From: Acidimicrobiaceae bacterium
Lineage (GTDB): Bacteria > Actinomycetota > Acidimicrobiia > Acidimicrobiales > RAAP-2
Reading direction: 5' to 3'
NCBI GenBank assembly: GCA_003141095.1
Contig: PLKM01000084.1
Location: 6,223-42,574 of the forward strand
Length of the DNA: 36,352 nt
In this document: piece after piece, positions 27,394-35,128 of the stretch
How the letters are laid out: each line of letters opens with the position of its first letter
Position numbering within the stretch: position 1 is the stretch's first letter
Translations under genes and position numbers: made by a program
The notes under the pieces: model-generated
The model's database searches: none
Told to the model about the DNA's origin: nothing
What the model saw: the letters and a program-made list of their open reading frames with translations, nothing else

Positions 27394-27433
27394 AATTATT
27401 GACTCAAGAATTATTGTATGATATGTTGCTCTC
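27394..27433 (+). promoter_or_regulatory. Promoter/operator of the arsR-arsC operon (leaderless start)
   Basis: TTGACT (27399-27404), 17-base spacer, TATGTT (27422-27427), and the GTG start codon six bases later at 27434, where transcription would begin; a leaderless mRNA is likely. A direct repeat AATTATTG (27394-27401 and 27409-27416, 15 bases apart) overlaps the -35 and spacer and may bind the encoded ArsR domain. Confidence 0.6.
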
Positions 27434-28117
27434 GTGTCCCATGAATCAACCGTCGAGCGTCGAGCGTCACTTCATGCAGCGCTCGGCGACCCGGTACGCC
27501 TTTCAATAGTCGACGAGCTCATGGTTTCGGATCACGCGCCGGTAGAACTCCAAGCGCTCACAGGTCTTGAATCGAATCTGCTCGCCCACCACCTCGACGC
27601 CCTTGAGGAAGCCGGCCTCGTCGTGCGCTCCCCTTCGAGTGGTGACGGACGTCGTCGTTATGTCCGGCTCGTCCCCGGGGCGCTCCGTTCGCTCGGCCCC
27701 GTTATCAAGTTGGCACCCACCGACGCACTCTTCGTTTGCTCAATGAACTCCGCTCGCAGCCAACTCGCCGCAGCGCTTTGGAGAGAGTGGACCGGTCTCA
27801 CCGCCCATTCAGCGGGAACCCACCCCGCCCTGCGTGTGCATCCGGGTGCCGTCGCGGCCGCAAAGCGTGCCGGATTCGACCTCCACGCCACGACTCCGCG
27901 CAGTCTTGACGATGTCGCCGTGCTACCACCGCTCGTGATCACCGTCTGCGACCAAGCCCACGAAGAACTCGGCTCCGAGCGGGGGTGGCGGCACTGGTCC
28001 GTGCCCGACCCGGTCGCACGAGGCACGAACGGCGCCTTCGACGCGACCACCGCAGAACTTCGCCAACGCATCCAAGCATTCACCGGTGCCACTGCCGATC
28101 AACGAGGAGAGCAATGA
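27434..28117 (+). CDS. ArsR-type regulator fused to a low-molecular-weight phosphatase/ArsC domain
   Basis: 227 residues. The N-terminal winged helix (about 10-82: LGDPVRLSIVDELM, LTGLESNLLAHHLDALEEAGLV) is ArsR/SmtB-like but lacks the classical ELCVC metal motif. The C-terminal LMW-PTP/arsenate reductase domain (95-215) has the CX5R loop CSMNSARS (Cys102, Arg108) and a later VPDP segment matching the catalytic-Asp loop. Such fusions are known in actinobacteria; the phosphatase-like half may sense or reduce arsenate. GTG start, probably leaderless. Its stop overlaps the next arsC start by four bases. Confidence 0.84.
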   Translation: MSHESTVERRASLHAALGDPVRLSIVDELMVSDHAPVELQALTGLESNLLAHHLDALEEAGLVVRSPSSGDGRRRYVRLVPGALRSLGPVIKLAPTDALFVCSMNSARSQLAAALWREWTGLTAHSAGTHPALRVHPGAVAAAKRAGFDLHATTPRSLDDVAVLPPLVITVCDQAHEELGSERGWRHWSVPDPVARGTNGAFDATTAELRQRIQAFTGATADQRGEQ

Positions 28118-28527
28118 GTACTGAGCAACCGGAGATCCTCTTCCTCTGCGTGCACAACGCCGGCCGATCCCAGATGGCCGCAGCGTTCGCTCGCGAGATT
28201 GGAAAGAACCGCATCAAGGTGTATTCGGCCGGTTCGGCGCCGGGAGAGCACCTCAACCCCGCGGTTGTTGAGGTGATGCGCGAGAAGGGCATCGACATCA
28301 CGATGGAGAAGCCGCAGAAGTTGACCGACGAGATGGCACTGAACGCCGACGTGGTGGTCACCATGGGCTGCGGTGACGCCTGCCCGGTCTACCCGGGAAA
28401 ACGCTACGTCGATTGGGAACTCTCCGATCCGGCCGGCAAGCAACTCGAGGAGGTCCGCCCGATCCGGGACGACATCGAACGGCGCATCGCGTCGCTCATC
28501 GACGAATTACTGACCGCAAAGAAGTAG
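28114..28527 (+). CDS. arsC: Arsenate reductase ArsC (LMW-PTP fold)
   Basis: 137 residues. Reduces arsenate to arsenite for export. CX5R loop CVHNAGRS (Cys12, Arg18), a second cysteine pair MGCGDACPVYPG (Cys86, Cys90) and the Asp region DWELSDP. The cysteine pair is typical of actinobacterial ArsC; whether thioredoxin or mycothiol reduces it cannot be told from sequence here. ATG 28114 overlaps the upstream stop and has GAGGAG before it; longer frames are not family-like. It is the middle gene of a three-gene operon. Confidence 0.92.
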   Translation: MSTEQPEILFLCVHNAGRSQMAAAFAREIGKNRIKVYSAGSAPGEHLNPAVVEVMREKGIDITMEKPQKLTDEMALNADVVVTMGCGDACPVYPGKRYVDWELSDPAGKQLEEVRPIRDDIERRIASLIDELLTAKK

Positions 28528-28540
28528 GGAGGACGTCACA

Positions 28541-29191
28541 ATGCCCGACAACCGCCTCATTGACGAACTATCGCCGGACGACCAGCGTCCACTGCGTCCC
28601 GCTCTGGCCAAACTGCTCAAAGAGTTCCATGGGACTTTCGACGACGAGACCATTGAGCACTTCCTTGTCGACTCCTACGATCGCCTCGCCGCGAGCTCGA
28701 CGACGAGGAGCTTTTTGAGCGTCCTTTCAGAGCGCTTCGCGCGTGAGCGCCTCGGGGCGATGACCCGAGTTGCCGCACTGACGAAGGGCAGGCCCGGCGT
28801 TCTCTTTCTCTGCGTGCACAACGCCGGCCGCTCCCAGATGGCTGCGGGCTGGCTGCGACACATCGCGGGTGACCGCGTCGACGTCTTCACGGGTGGCTCT
28901 GAACCGGGTGATGCGCTGAACCCAGTTGTCGTCGCGGCCATGGCCGAAGTCGGCGTCGATATTCGTCAGGAGTTTCCCAAGCCCTGGACCGACGAGGTCG
29001 TGCGGGCCGTGGATACTGTCGTCGCCATGGGTTGTGGCGACGTGTGTCCCATCTATCCGGGAAAGAGCTACGTCAACTGGGATCTGAACGACCCCGAGGG
29101 CATGAGCCTCGACGGTGTCCGTCAGGTACGCGACGAGTTGAGAAATCGAGTGCAGGGTCTGGTCGATGAACTCTTGGCTTTCAAGTCGTAA
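28541..29191 (+). CDS. arsC: Arsenate reductase with N-terminal three-helix bundle domain
   Basis: 216 residues. The N-terminal 80 residues are helical (RPALAKLLKEFHGTFDDETIEHFLVDSYDRLA) and resemble the three-helix dimerisation domain seen before some actinobacterial arsenate reductases. The C-terminal LMW-PTP domain starts near 86, with CVHNAGRS (Cys91, Arg97), MGCGDVCPIYPG (Cys165, Cys169) and NWDLNDPEG. GGAGG lies nine bases before the ATG. Its catalytic domain is clearly related to that of the preceding ArsC, which suggests duplication followed by fusion, or acquisition as a set. No arsenite efflux gene is in this segment; acr3 lies in the next. Confidence 0.9.
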   Translation: MPDNRLIDELSPDDQRPLRPALAKLLKEFHGTFDDETIEHFLVDSYDRLAASSTTRSFLSVLSERFARERLGAMTRVAALTKGRPGVLFLCVHNAGRSQMAAGWLRHIAGDRVDVFTGGSEPGDALNPVVVAAMAEVGVDIRQEFPKPWTDEVVRAVDTVVAMGCGDVCPIYPGKSYVNWDLNDPEGMSLDGVRQVRDELRNRVQGLVDELLAFKS

Positions 29192-29225
29192 TCGGATCAG
29201 TCGAATACATAGACAAGAGTTCACG

Positions 29226-29255
29226 ACGCGGGATTGATCCCCTTCGTCCGCTCCA
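29226..29255 (+). repeat. tRNA-Gly(CCC) 3' fragment 4 (decayed)
   Basis: 30 bases, gap-free in register with the tRNA 3' end, 25 identical, ending CGCTCCA. Further left (29209-29225) similarity is at background. It lies 35 bases after the second arsC stop and separates the two arsenic gene groups. Confidence 0.62.
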
Positions 29256-29381
29256 GGGCTGATCATGCTCGAGGACCAATGCATCGTTGCGGACATTGCC
29301 GTTGACCGCTCTTCGCTCTTGTCCGCCACCTCACACCGTCGCCAGGTCGCCGTCAAAGCAAGGAGAACGAATTGCGAACAG

Positions 29382-29726
29382 TCAGTCGCCGAGAATTCGG
29401 GCCACGTCCTTCAGGCGTTCGGGCACCACGCTCCACCACATCCACCGGCCTCGCTTCTCGCCCGTGATCAGGCCAGCCTCGGCAAGAATCCTGGTGTGGT
29501 GCGAGATGGTTGGTTGACTCTTGCCTAAGGGTGCTTCCAGCGCGCAACTACAGACCTCGTCTTCGGAGGCCACGAGCGAGAGCATCCGCAGTCGGACCGG
29601 ATCACTAAGAGCTCCAAAAATCTGCGCCATGTCACCGGCCTCGACCTCGGACAATGGGCTGCCCCCCAAGGGACTGCAGCAGCTGACTACGGTCTCGTCA
29701 ACGGTAATGGTCTTGGGATGCGACAT
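29382..29726 (-). CDS. arsR: ArsR/SmtB-family arsenic-responsive repressor
   Basis: 114 residues. Winged helix: IFGALSDPVRLRMLSLVASEDEVCSCAL and KSQPTISHHTRILAEAGLITGEKRGRWMWWSV. Cys59 and Cys61 (EVCSC) correspond to the classic ELCVC arsenite-binding site in the recognition-helix region; Cys16-Cys17 near the N-terminus may add ligands. The frame extends to 29783, but ATG 29726 (MSHPKTITVDE) gives a normal length. It is divergent from cadI/acr3 with a dyad in the shared promoter (29741-29758), so it probably represses that operon and itself. Confidence 0.92.
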   Translation of the reverse strand: MSHPKTITVDETVVSCCSPLGGSPLSEVEAGDMAQIFGALSDPVRLRMLSLVASEDEVCSCALEAPLGKSQPTISHHTRILAEAGLITGEKRGRWMWWSVVPERLKDVARILGD

Positions 29727-29740
29727 TAGTCTCACCATAC

Positions 29741-29771
29741 TATTGACATCGGTCGATATATTGGCTACTCT
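29741..29771 (+). promoter_or_regulatory. Promoter and ArsR operator candidate for cadI-acr3
   Basis: TTGACA (29743-29748), 17 bases, TACTCT (29766-29771). An inverted repeat TATTGAC-ATCG-GTCGATA (29741-29758, one mismatch) covers the -35. It lies in the divergent gap between arsR and cadI, as expected for an ArsR operator. Confidence 0.6.
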
Positions 29772-29805
29772 TCTCATCGACAAACGTCAATCTAAGGAGA
29801 GTACC

Positions 29806-30252
29806 GTGTCGAGACTCCAACTGGCCCTCAACGTGTCGGACCTCAACGAGGCCGTCGAGTTCTACTCCAAGTTCTTCAAGACCGAACCCGTAAAGATCCG
29901 TCCGGGCTACGCGAACTTTGCCATCGCCGATCCACCGCTCAAGTTGGTGCTCTTCGAGAATCCTGGCGAACCCGGCACGATCAACCACCTCGGGGTCGAA
30001 GTCTTTTCGACCGATGAAGTGGTGGAGGCCACCCAGTACCTCACCGAACAGGGATTCGCGACCGACATCGAGGAGCAGACTACGTGTTGCTACGCGGTCC
30101 AGGACAAAGTGTGGGTGGACGGACCCGATGGTTCGCGCTGGGAGGTCTACACCGTGCTCAACGACGCCAGCGACACTTCATCGCCGACCGGCGGCGAGAC
30201 GTGTTGTTCGCCGACATCGTTGACGATGTCCGAGGCCGCGCCGTGCTGCTGA
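29806..30252 (+). CDS. cadI: CadI/ArsI-family glyoxalase-fold protein
   Basis: 148 residues, vicinal oxygen chelate fold. The N-terminus MSRLQLALNVSDLNEAVEFY and the stretches PGYANFAIADPPLKLVLFENPG and TTCCYAVQDKVWVDGPDG closely resemble mycobacterial cadmium-induced CadI; ArsI C-As lyases share the vicinal cysteines (here Cys94-Cys95) that bind trivalent organoarsenicals. His61 and Glu113 fit metal ligands, but residue 5 is Gln where ArsI has His, so lyase activity is uncertain. Two more Cys pairs lie in the tail (133-134, 147-148). GTG 29806 with AAGGAGA upstream. Cotranscribed with acr3. Confidence 0.88.
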   Translation: MSRLQLALNVSDLNEAVEFYSKFFKTEPVKIRPGYANFAIADPPLKLVLFENPGEPGTINHLGVEVFSTDEVVEATQYLTEQGFATDIEEQTTCCYAVQDKVWVDGPDGSRWEVYTVLNDASDTSSPTGGETCCSPTSLTMSEAAPCC

Positions 30253-30283
30253 GTCCCCGGCTACGCGAAGCCCACGAACGATC

Positions 30284-31396
30284 ATGAAGGGTGCCATCTC
30301 TGATCGCTCACCGCAGAACGAGGTGACCGCGCCGGTCGTCGCGCGACTGTCGTTCCTCAACCGGTTCCTGCCGGTATGGATCATTCTGGCAATGGCCGTC
30401 GGCATAGGACTCGGTCGGGCCGTGCCGAGCCTCAACACGCACCTCAACGCAGTGCAAGTGACGTCGGGCACGTCGTTGCCCATCTTTGTGGGACTACTGG
30501 TGATGATGTATCCGGTGCTGGCCAAGGTCCGCTACGACCGGTTGGGCACGGTCACGCGCGACCGTCGGCTACTGGTCGCGTCGCTAGTGCTCAATTGGCT
30601 GGTCGGCCCGGCGGTGATGTTCGCGCTGGCTTGGCTGCTATTGCCCGACCTGCCAACGTATCGAACTGGTCTTATCATCGTCGGCCTCGCACGTTGCATC
30701 GCGATGGTGCTGATCTGGAACGATCTGTCAGGGGGTGACCGCGAGGCGGCGGCCGTGCTCGTGGCACTCAACTCGTTGTTCCAGATCGTCGCCTTCGCCC
30801 TGCTCGGCTACTTCTATCTGCAGGTGCTGCCCGGGTGGCTCGGTCTCAGCACGCAAGGCCTTCATCTGTCGATCGGGCGAATCGCGGAGACCGTCGCCAT
30901 CTTTCTTGGCATTCCACTTGTCGCGGGCTACCTGACCCGCACGCTGGGCGAACGTCTGCGGGGTCGAGAGTGGTACGAGACGAAGCTCCTGCCTCGCCTC
31001 GGTCCTTTCGCCCTCTACGGATTGCTCTACACCATCGTGATCCTCTTCGCTCTGCAAGGCCACACCATCACCGATCGACCCGGCGACGTGGCGCGCATTG
31101 CCCTGCCCCTACTGTGCTATTTCGCAATCATGTGGTTCGGGTCGTTCGCACTCGGCCGAGCGCTCGGGCTGCCCTACGATCGAACCGCGACGTTGGCCTT
31201 CACCGCGGCGGGGAACAACTTTGAGTTGGCGATCGCGGTCGCCATCGGCGTCTTTGGGGTTACGAGCGGCGAAGCGCTGGCCGGGGTAGTCGGCCCGCTC
31301 ATCGAAGTGCCGGTACTCGTCGGCCTGGTCTACGTGTCGCTGTGGGCGAAGCGTCGCTTTTACGAACCGGTGACCACCGGCGAAGCTGCTCCCTGA
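30284..31396 (+). CDS. acr3: Arsenite efflux permease Acr3
   Basis: 370 residues with about ten TM helices, exporting arsenite by H+ antiport. Conserved Acr3 motifs: GLARCIAMVLIWNDL with the essential Cys138 in TM4, and FTAAGNNFELAIAVAI with Glu314 in TM9. The N-terminus LSFLNRFLPVWIILAMAVGIGLG is typical. It starts 31 bases after cadI, same strand, so one operon under ArsR control. The arsenate reductases that would feed it are in the neighbouring segment. Confidence 0.95.
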   Translation: MKGAISDRSPQNEVTAPVVARLSFLNRFLPVWIILAMAVGIGLGRAVPSLNTHLNAVQVTSGTSLPIFVGLLVMMYPVLAKVRYDRLGTVTRDRRLLVASLVLNWLVGPAVMFALAWLLLPDLPTYRTGLIIVGLARCIAMVLIWNDLSGGDREAAAVLVALNSLFQIVAFALLGYFYLQVLPGWLGLSTQGLHLSIGRIAETVAIFLGIPLVAGYLTRTLGERLRGREWYETKLLPRLGPFALYGLLYTIVILFALQGHTITDRPGDVARIALPLLCYFAIMWFGSFALGRALGLPYDRTATLAFTAAGNNFELAIAVAIGVFGVTSGEALAGVVGPLIEVPVLVGLVYVSLWAKRRFYEPVTTGEAAP

Positions 31397-31887
31397 ACGA
31401 CCGTCCAGCAAGAGCCCCCGAGGGATCCTTCCACTAGGCGGAAGCCGGTACGTATCGCCTTCCACGGCCGAACAGGCGAGCGGCGACCGTCGCCACTCCA
31501 AATGCCATCACCCGATATCGGACAGACCCGCGGTTCGCCGACTGACCGTCACCACCGCCCTCGTACCCATTTTCCACCCATATGCGCACCCGCGGATGGG
31601 CCAAGATGATGCCGTTTCGAGTACTCGGGTCTTCGACTTCTCCTGTTTGGTTCGAACACCGAGCGCACGATGGATTCTTCAAGGAATCGCGGCTTCCTCT
31701 TGAAGCCTCCTCAGACCTCGCGGGTGGCTCTCCTGAGTTCATCGACGCAATACGCGTTCGCCTACGTTCCCGCACCGACAACGACGGGGCCCGTAGTTTT
31801 AGCGGGTTCTTAATCCCCCACTAGGGCCAGCACAACATCGACATCCATGCTGGGGGAAGTCTCGCTGACGCGTGAAGGGAGTTCGCC
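31397..31887. other. Unexplained 490-base gap between acr3 and htrA
   Basis: Open frames on both strands (about 80 and 115 codons) show no family resemblance and read as Arg/Ser-rich noise. At 31472-31500 there is a weak resemblance to the tRNA-Gly 3' end (CCGTCGCC-ACTCCA) that needs gaps. It may hold a decayed cassette boundary, so htrA could be its own segment. Confidence 0.4.
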
Positions 31888-33168
31888 ATGGATTGGACCA
31901 CGGAATTCGAAGAAGGGGACCAGCCTGGTCCCGTCGCGACGGGGGCCCGGCATCACCGGACCCGGCTGATCTTCGCGTCCGTGATGGCAACGCTCGTGCT
32001 GGTCTTCGCAATCGGCGGGTTCGGATTTGTCCTTGGGCACTTCGTCATGAGATCTCCGGCCGCGACGTCGTCAAATCCGGAAATGGCGAATTCAAACTTC
32101 CCGTCGCGAGGCCTTGGCAACTACCAGCCCGCCGCGGCGACGCCATCGGACGGATCCACTTCCTCGCCGACCAATGCCGAAGCCGCGAAGATTGCCCGGT
32201 CGGTTGATCGGGGCCTCGTCGACATCACCACAAAGCTTTCGTACCAATCGGCGACCGCCGCGGGTACGGGCATGGTCTTGACCTCTCACGGGCTGGTGCT
32301 CACGAACAATCACGTCATTGACGGCGCTACGTCGATTACGGCTCGAGACGTTGCCACCGGTACCGTCTACACGGCCAAGGTCGTTGGTTACGACGTCACC
32401 AGCGACGTGGCCGTGCTCCAACTTCAGGGCGCCTCCAACCTTTCAACAATCACGCCTGGCGACTCAAACTCCGTGGCGTCCGCAGAAGAGGTGGTAGGGA
32501 TCGGAAACGCCGGAGGTGTCGGAGGTACGCCCAGTTATGCCCCGGGCTCGGTCGTCGCCCTCGATCAATCGATAACTGCCGCCGACCAGGAGAACCCAAC
32601 TGGCGCAGAGCAGTTGAGTGGAATGATCGAGGTCAACGCGAGTATTGATCCGGGTGATTCCGGAGGGCCGTTGGTGAATTCGAAAGGTGACGTCATCGGG
32701 ATGGACACGGCGGCGTCGTCAAGTGGCGGCGGCTTTGGATTCGATGAAACCGGCTCAGCGCTGACCCAAGCGTACGCAATACCAATCAATACCGCCCTCT
32801 CCATCGCTAAATTGATTGAAGATGGTGCCGCGTCCTCCACCGTGCATATCGGCGCGACTCCATTCCTCGGCATCGAGCTCAGTCCGACTCTTTCCGGTGA
32901 CCAGGGGGGATTCGGGTACGGATCCCAAGCTGTCGCAAGTGGCGTCAGCATTCGAGGAACAATCTCCGGGACACCTGCCGCAAAATCGGCACTTGCCCCT
33001 GGCGATGTCATCACCTCTCTCGATGGACAGTCCACCTCTACTGCTACCGCCCTTGACCAGATCTTGCAAAAACTCCATCCAGGTGATTCCGTTCGGGTCA
33101 GCTACACCAGTCAAAGCGGCGTGCACGCGACCCTCAACCTGCAACTCGCTGCTGGACCTCCGCAGTGA
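31888..33168 (+). CDS. Membrane-anchored HtrA/DegP-like serine protease with PDZ domain
   Basis: 426 residues. Cytoplasmic N-terminus of about 26 residues, one TM helix (28-52), a Ser/Pro/Thr-rich linker (55-97), a trypsin-like domain (100-300) with triad His142 (LTNNHVID), Asp173 (TSDVAVL) and Ser258 (GDSGGPL), and a C-terminal PDZ domain (about 320-420: ASGVSIRGTISGTPAAKSALAPGDVITSLDG in part). Similar to actinobacterial PepD/HtrA proteases that degrade misfolded envelope proteins. ATG with AGGGAG upstream. No sensor kinase or sigma factor is adjacent, unlike chromosomal htrA loci, which suits an accessory cassette. Confidence 0.92.
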   Translation: MDWTTEFEEGDQPGPVATGARHHRTRLIFASVMATLVLVFAIGGFGFVLGHFVMRSPAATSSNPEMANSNFPSRGLGNYQPAAATPSDGSTSSPTNAEAAKIARSVDRGLVDITTKLSYQSATAAGTGMVLTSHGLVLTNNHVIDGATSITARDVATGTVYTAKVVGYDVTSDVAVLQLQGASNLSTITPGDSNSVASAEEVVGIGNAGGVGGTPSYAPGSVVALDQSITAADQENPTGAEQLSGMIEVNASIDPGDSGGPLVNSKGDVIGMDTAASSSGGGFGFDETGSALTQAYAIPINTALSIAKLIEDGAASSTVHIGATPFLGIELSPTLSGDQGGFGYGSQAVASGVSIRGTISGTPAAKSALAPGDVITSLDGQSTSTATALDQILQKLHPGDSVRVSYTSQSGVHATLNLQLAAGPPQ

Positions 33169-33235
33169 CTCAGAACATGGGCTCAGGAATAACTTCAAGT
33201 CGCTCTGAAGGGGACGACGTAAGAAGATGGCGCTG

Positions 33236-33282
33236 AGCTTCCTTCGCTGAGAGTGCCGGTTCGATTCTCATCGCGTGCTGCA
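33236..33282 (+). repeat. tRNA-Gly(CCC) 3' fragment 5 (decayed)
   Basis: 47 bases, gap-free, 36 identical to 15201-15247. The preceding bases are CTG, so CTGAGCTTCC is shared with fragment 2 and differs from the tRNA. The anticodon loop reads TTCCTTC. It lies 68 bases after the htrA stop. Confidence 0.75.
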
Positions 33283-33397
33283 CACTTGACGGTCGGGGAT
33301 GAAATCGTACGTTCCGCTCCAATGTCTTTAATTCGCGACCAAGTCAAAGTACACTCGCGGCGAAACCATTTGGTTGCACAAATCGTGAGGACGCCAC

Positions 33398-35128
33398 GTG
33401 AACAGAACAATCGTCGCGCCGGTTACGCGACGTCGGCGTAGCTCCCTCGTGGCCAGCTGCGTAACTCTTGTGCTTCTGAGCACGCCCACTATCGCCGCTG
33501 CGACCACGCCCACTTCGACAACGACAACGACAACGCCTCCGACGACTTCGACCTCGACGATTCCAGGGACCTCGACGACGACTCCGACGACTTCGACTCC
33601 AGGGACCTCGACGACGACTCCGACGACTTCGACCCGATTGGGTCCGAATGGTGTTGAATCTCCAGCGATCATTTCAGAGAATCGACTCCCCGGAACCACG
33701 TCGTGGCGCATCAATCCAGGTACTTCACCGACGGTAATTCAAGGATTCGCGAACCTGACGTACGCTGCGGTCGGACAAAGAGTCAACTTGTTCGTCACCA
33801 CCCGCGAACCGCGGTTTAGGGCGGTGGCCTATCGCATGGGTTGGTATCAAGGCCGTGGCGCGCGACAGATTTGGGCATCGCCGCTCGAAGCAGGGAGAGT
33901 TCAACCGGCGTGCACGGTAGCGAGCAGCACCAACATGGTCAGTTGCGCCAACTGGAGTCGATCGCTGACGATGCCCATCACGTCAGCCTTCGTTCCGGGT
34001 GACTACCTCATCAAGCTGATCGTCGGCCCTAAAGCCGCTAGCTATGTCCTGCTGACCATCTGGAGCCCCCAGAGCACCGAGGCCTACGTCATCATGAATC
34101 GTTCATTCGTTGAACAGGGTTGGAACACGTACGGCGGGTACTCCTATTACTCGGGCGTCGGTCCGTGCATCCTGGACACGCTTTCCTACCCAGTTTGCAA
34201 CCGAGCACGCGTGGTGTCGTTCGATCGTCCCTACGACACCGGTAACGGCTCCTCCGACTTCTTGACCAATGAATATCCTCTCGTACAACTGTGCGAGAGG
34301 GAGGGGCTCGATGTCACGTACATTTCCGACGTCACTCTCGATGAACACCCCAATCTCCTGCTACATCACCGAGCACTGCTTTCGCTCGATCACGACGAAT
34401 CGTGGTCGTACGCGGAGCGAATGGCCGTCCAGAATGCCGTCAATCACGGGGTGAACGTTGCGTACTTCGGTGCCGCGGCGATGGTTCGCCACGTACGGCT
34501 CCAGGCTTCGCCCTTAGGGGCCGACCGCGAGGAGGTCGACTACCGCGACGCGCAAGAGGATCCCCTCAACAGTGTGGGCGATCCCATGCAGGTCACCGGC
34601 AATACTTGGGAAAGTCCACCCGCGAGTTGGTCCCCACTGACCCAAATTGGTGAGGAGTACAGTGGCTACCTCGCGCCGGGCCTCACAGCTCCCATGGTCA
34701 TCGCCGACGCTTCGTCGTGGGTCTTTCAGGGCACGGGCCTGCACGACGGATCATCGCTCCCCGGTGTAATTGGTTCAGACTTCGACCAGGTCATTGATTC
34801 ATCCGCGGCGCCATCCGACGTTGATATTCTCGCCCATTCACCGATTCCCCTCTCCCAGGCAACGGTGAGCGGCGCAGAATGGGATGGCGAGACCTATTCG
34901 GACATGGTGTACTTCACCAACCCCCAGGGCAAAGCCGGCGTGATTGACACTGGCAACAATGTGTGGATCGGTGATCTCCGAGCATGTGCACCCGCTACGG
35001 TCGATTGTCCTGCGCCAACCTTGACCAAGATCACCAACAACATCTTGAAGGTCTTCGGACCAGGTCCCGCTGGAATTCTGCACCCGGCAGTCTCCAACGT
35101 CAACGCCGTCAGCCCCTACGGCTCCTAA
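33398..35128 (+). CDS. Secreted protein with N,N-dimethylformamidase beta-subunit-like domain
   Basis: 576 residues. Signal peptide (1-35, basic then LVASCVTLVLLSTPTIAAA), Thr/Pro/Ser linker (36-80) with a perfect 36-base tandem duplication (33563-33598 and 33599-33634), then a large domain resembling the C-terminal domain of DMFase large subunits: FRAVAYRMGWYQGRGARQIW, GDYLIKLIVG, VIMNRSFVEQGWNTYGGYSYYSG, VSFDRPYD, FLTNEYPLVQLCEREGLDVTYISD and ASSWVFQGTGLHDG. GTG start with AGGA upstream. Secretion makes formamide hydrolysis doubtful; in this group the fold often occurs in surface proteins of unknown role. It is the only gene of its segment. Confidence 0.8.
   Translation: MNRTIVAPVTRRRRSSLVASCVTLVLLSTPTIAAATTPTSTTTTTTPPTTSTSTIPGTSTTTPTTSTPGTSTTTPTTSTRLGPNGVESPAIISENRLPGTTSWRINPGTSPTVIQGFANLTYAAVGQRVNLFVTTREPRFRAVAYRMGWYQGRGARQIWASPLEAGRVQPACTVASSTNMVSCANWSRSLTMPITSAFVPGDYLIKLIVGPKAASYVLLTIWSPQSTEAYVIMNRSFVEQGWNTYGGYSYYSGVGPCILDTLSYPVCNRARVVSFDRPYDTGNGSSDFLTNEYPLVQLCEREGLDVTYISDVTLDEHPNLLLHHRALLSLDHDESWSYAERMAVQNAVNHGVNVAYFGAAAMVRHVRLQASPLGADREEVDYRDAQEDPLNSVGDPMQVTGNTWESPPASWSPLTQIGEEYSGYLAPGLTAPMVIADASSWVFQGTGLHDGSSLPGVIGSDFDQVIDSSAAPSDVDILAHSPIPLSQATVSGAEWDGETYSDMVYFTNPQGKAGVIDTGNNVWIGDLRACAPATVDCPAPTLTKITNNILKVFGPGPAGILHPAVSNVNAVSPYGS

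Larger units (their letters stand above)
27004..27433. other. Non-coding stretch with tRNA fragment 3 and ars promoter
   Basis: No supported gene. It holds the tRNA fragment (27052-27098), and its last 50 bases are strikingly AT-rich and contain the promoter of the ArsR-ArsC gene. The reading frames crossing it are out-of-frame or tRNA-derived. Confidence 0.55.

Noticed and set aside
31434..31824. Overlapping frames on both strands between acr3 and htrA
   Set aside because: Arg/Ser-rich, no recognisable motif, no ribosome site; too weak to call genes.
33563..33634. Two perfect 36-base repeats, CRISPR-like length
   Set aside because: Directly tandem, no spacer, coding for a linker of the secreted protein.
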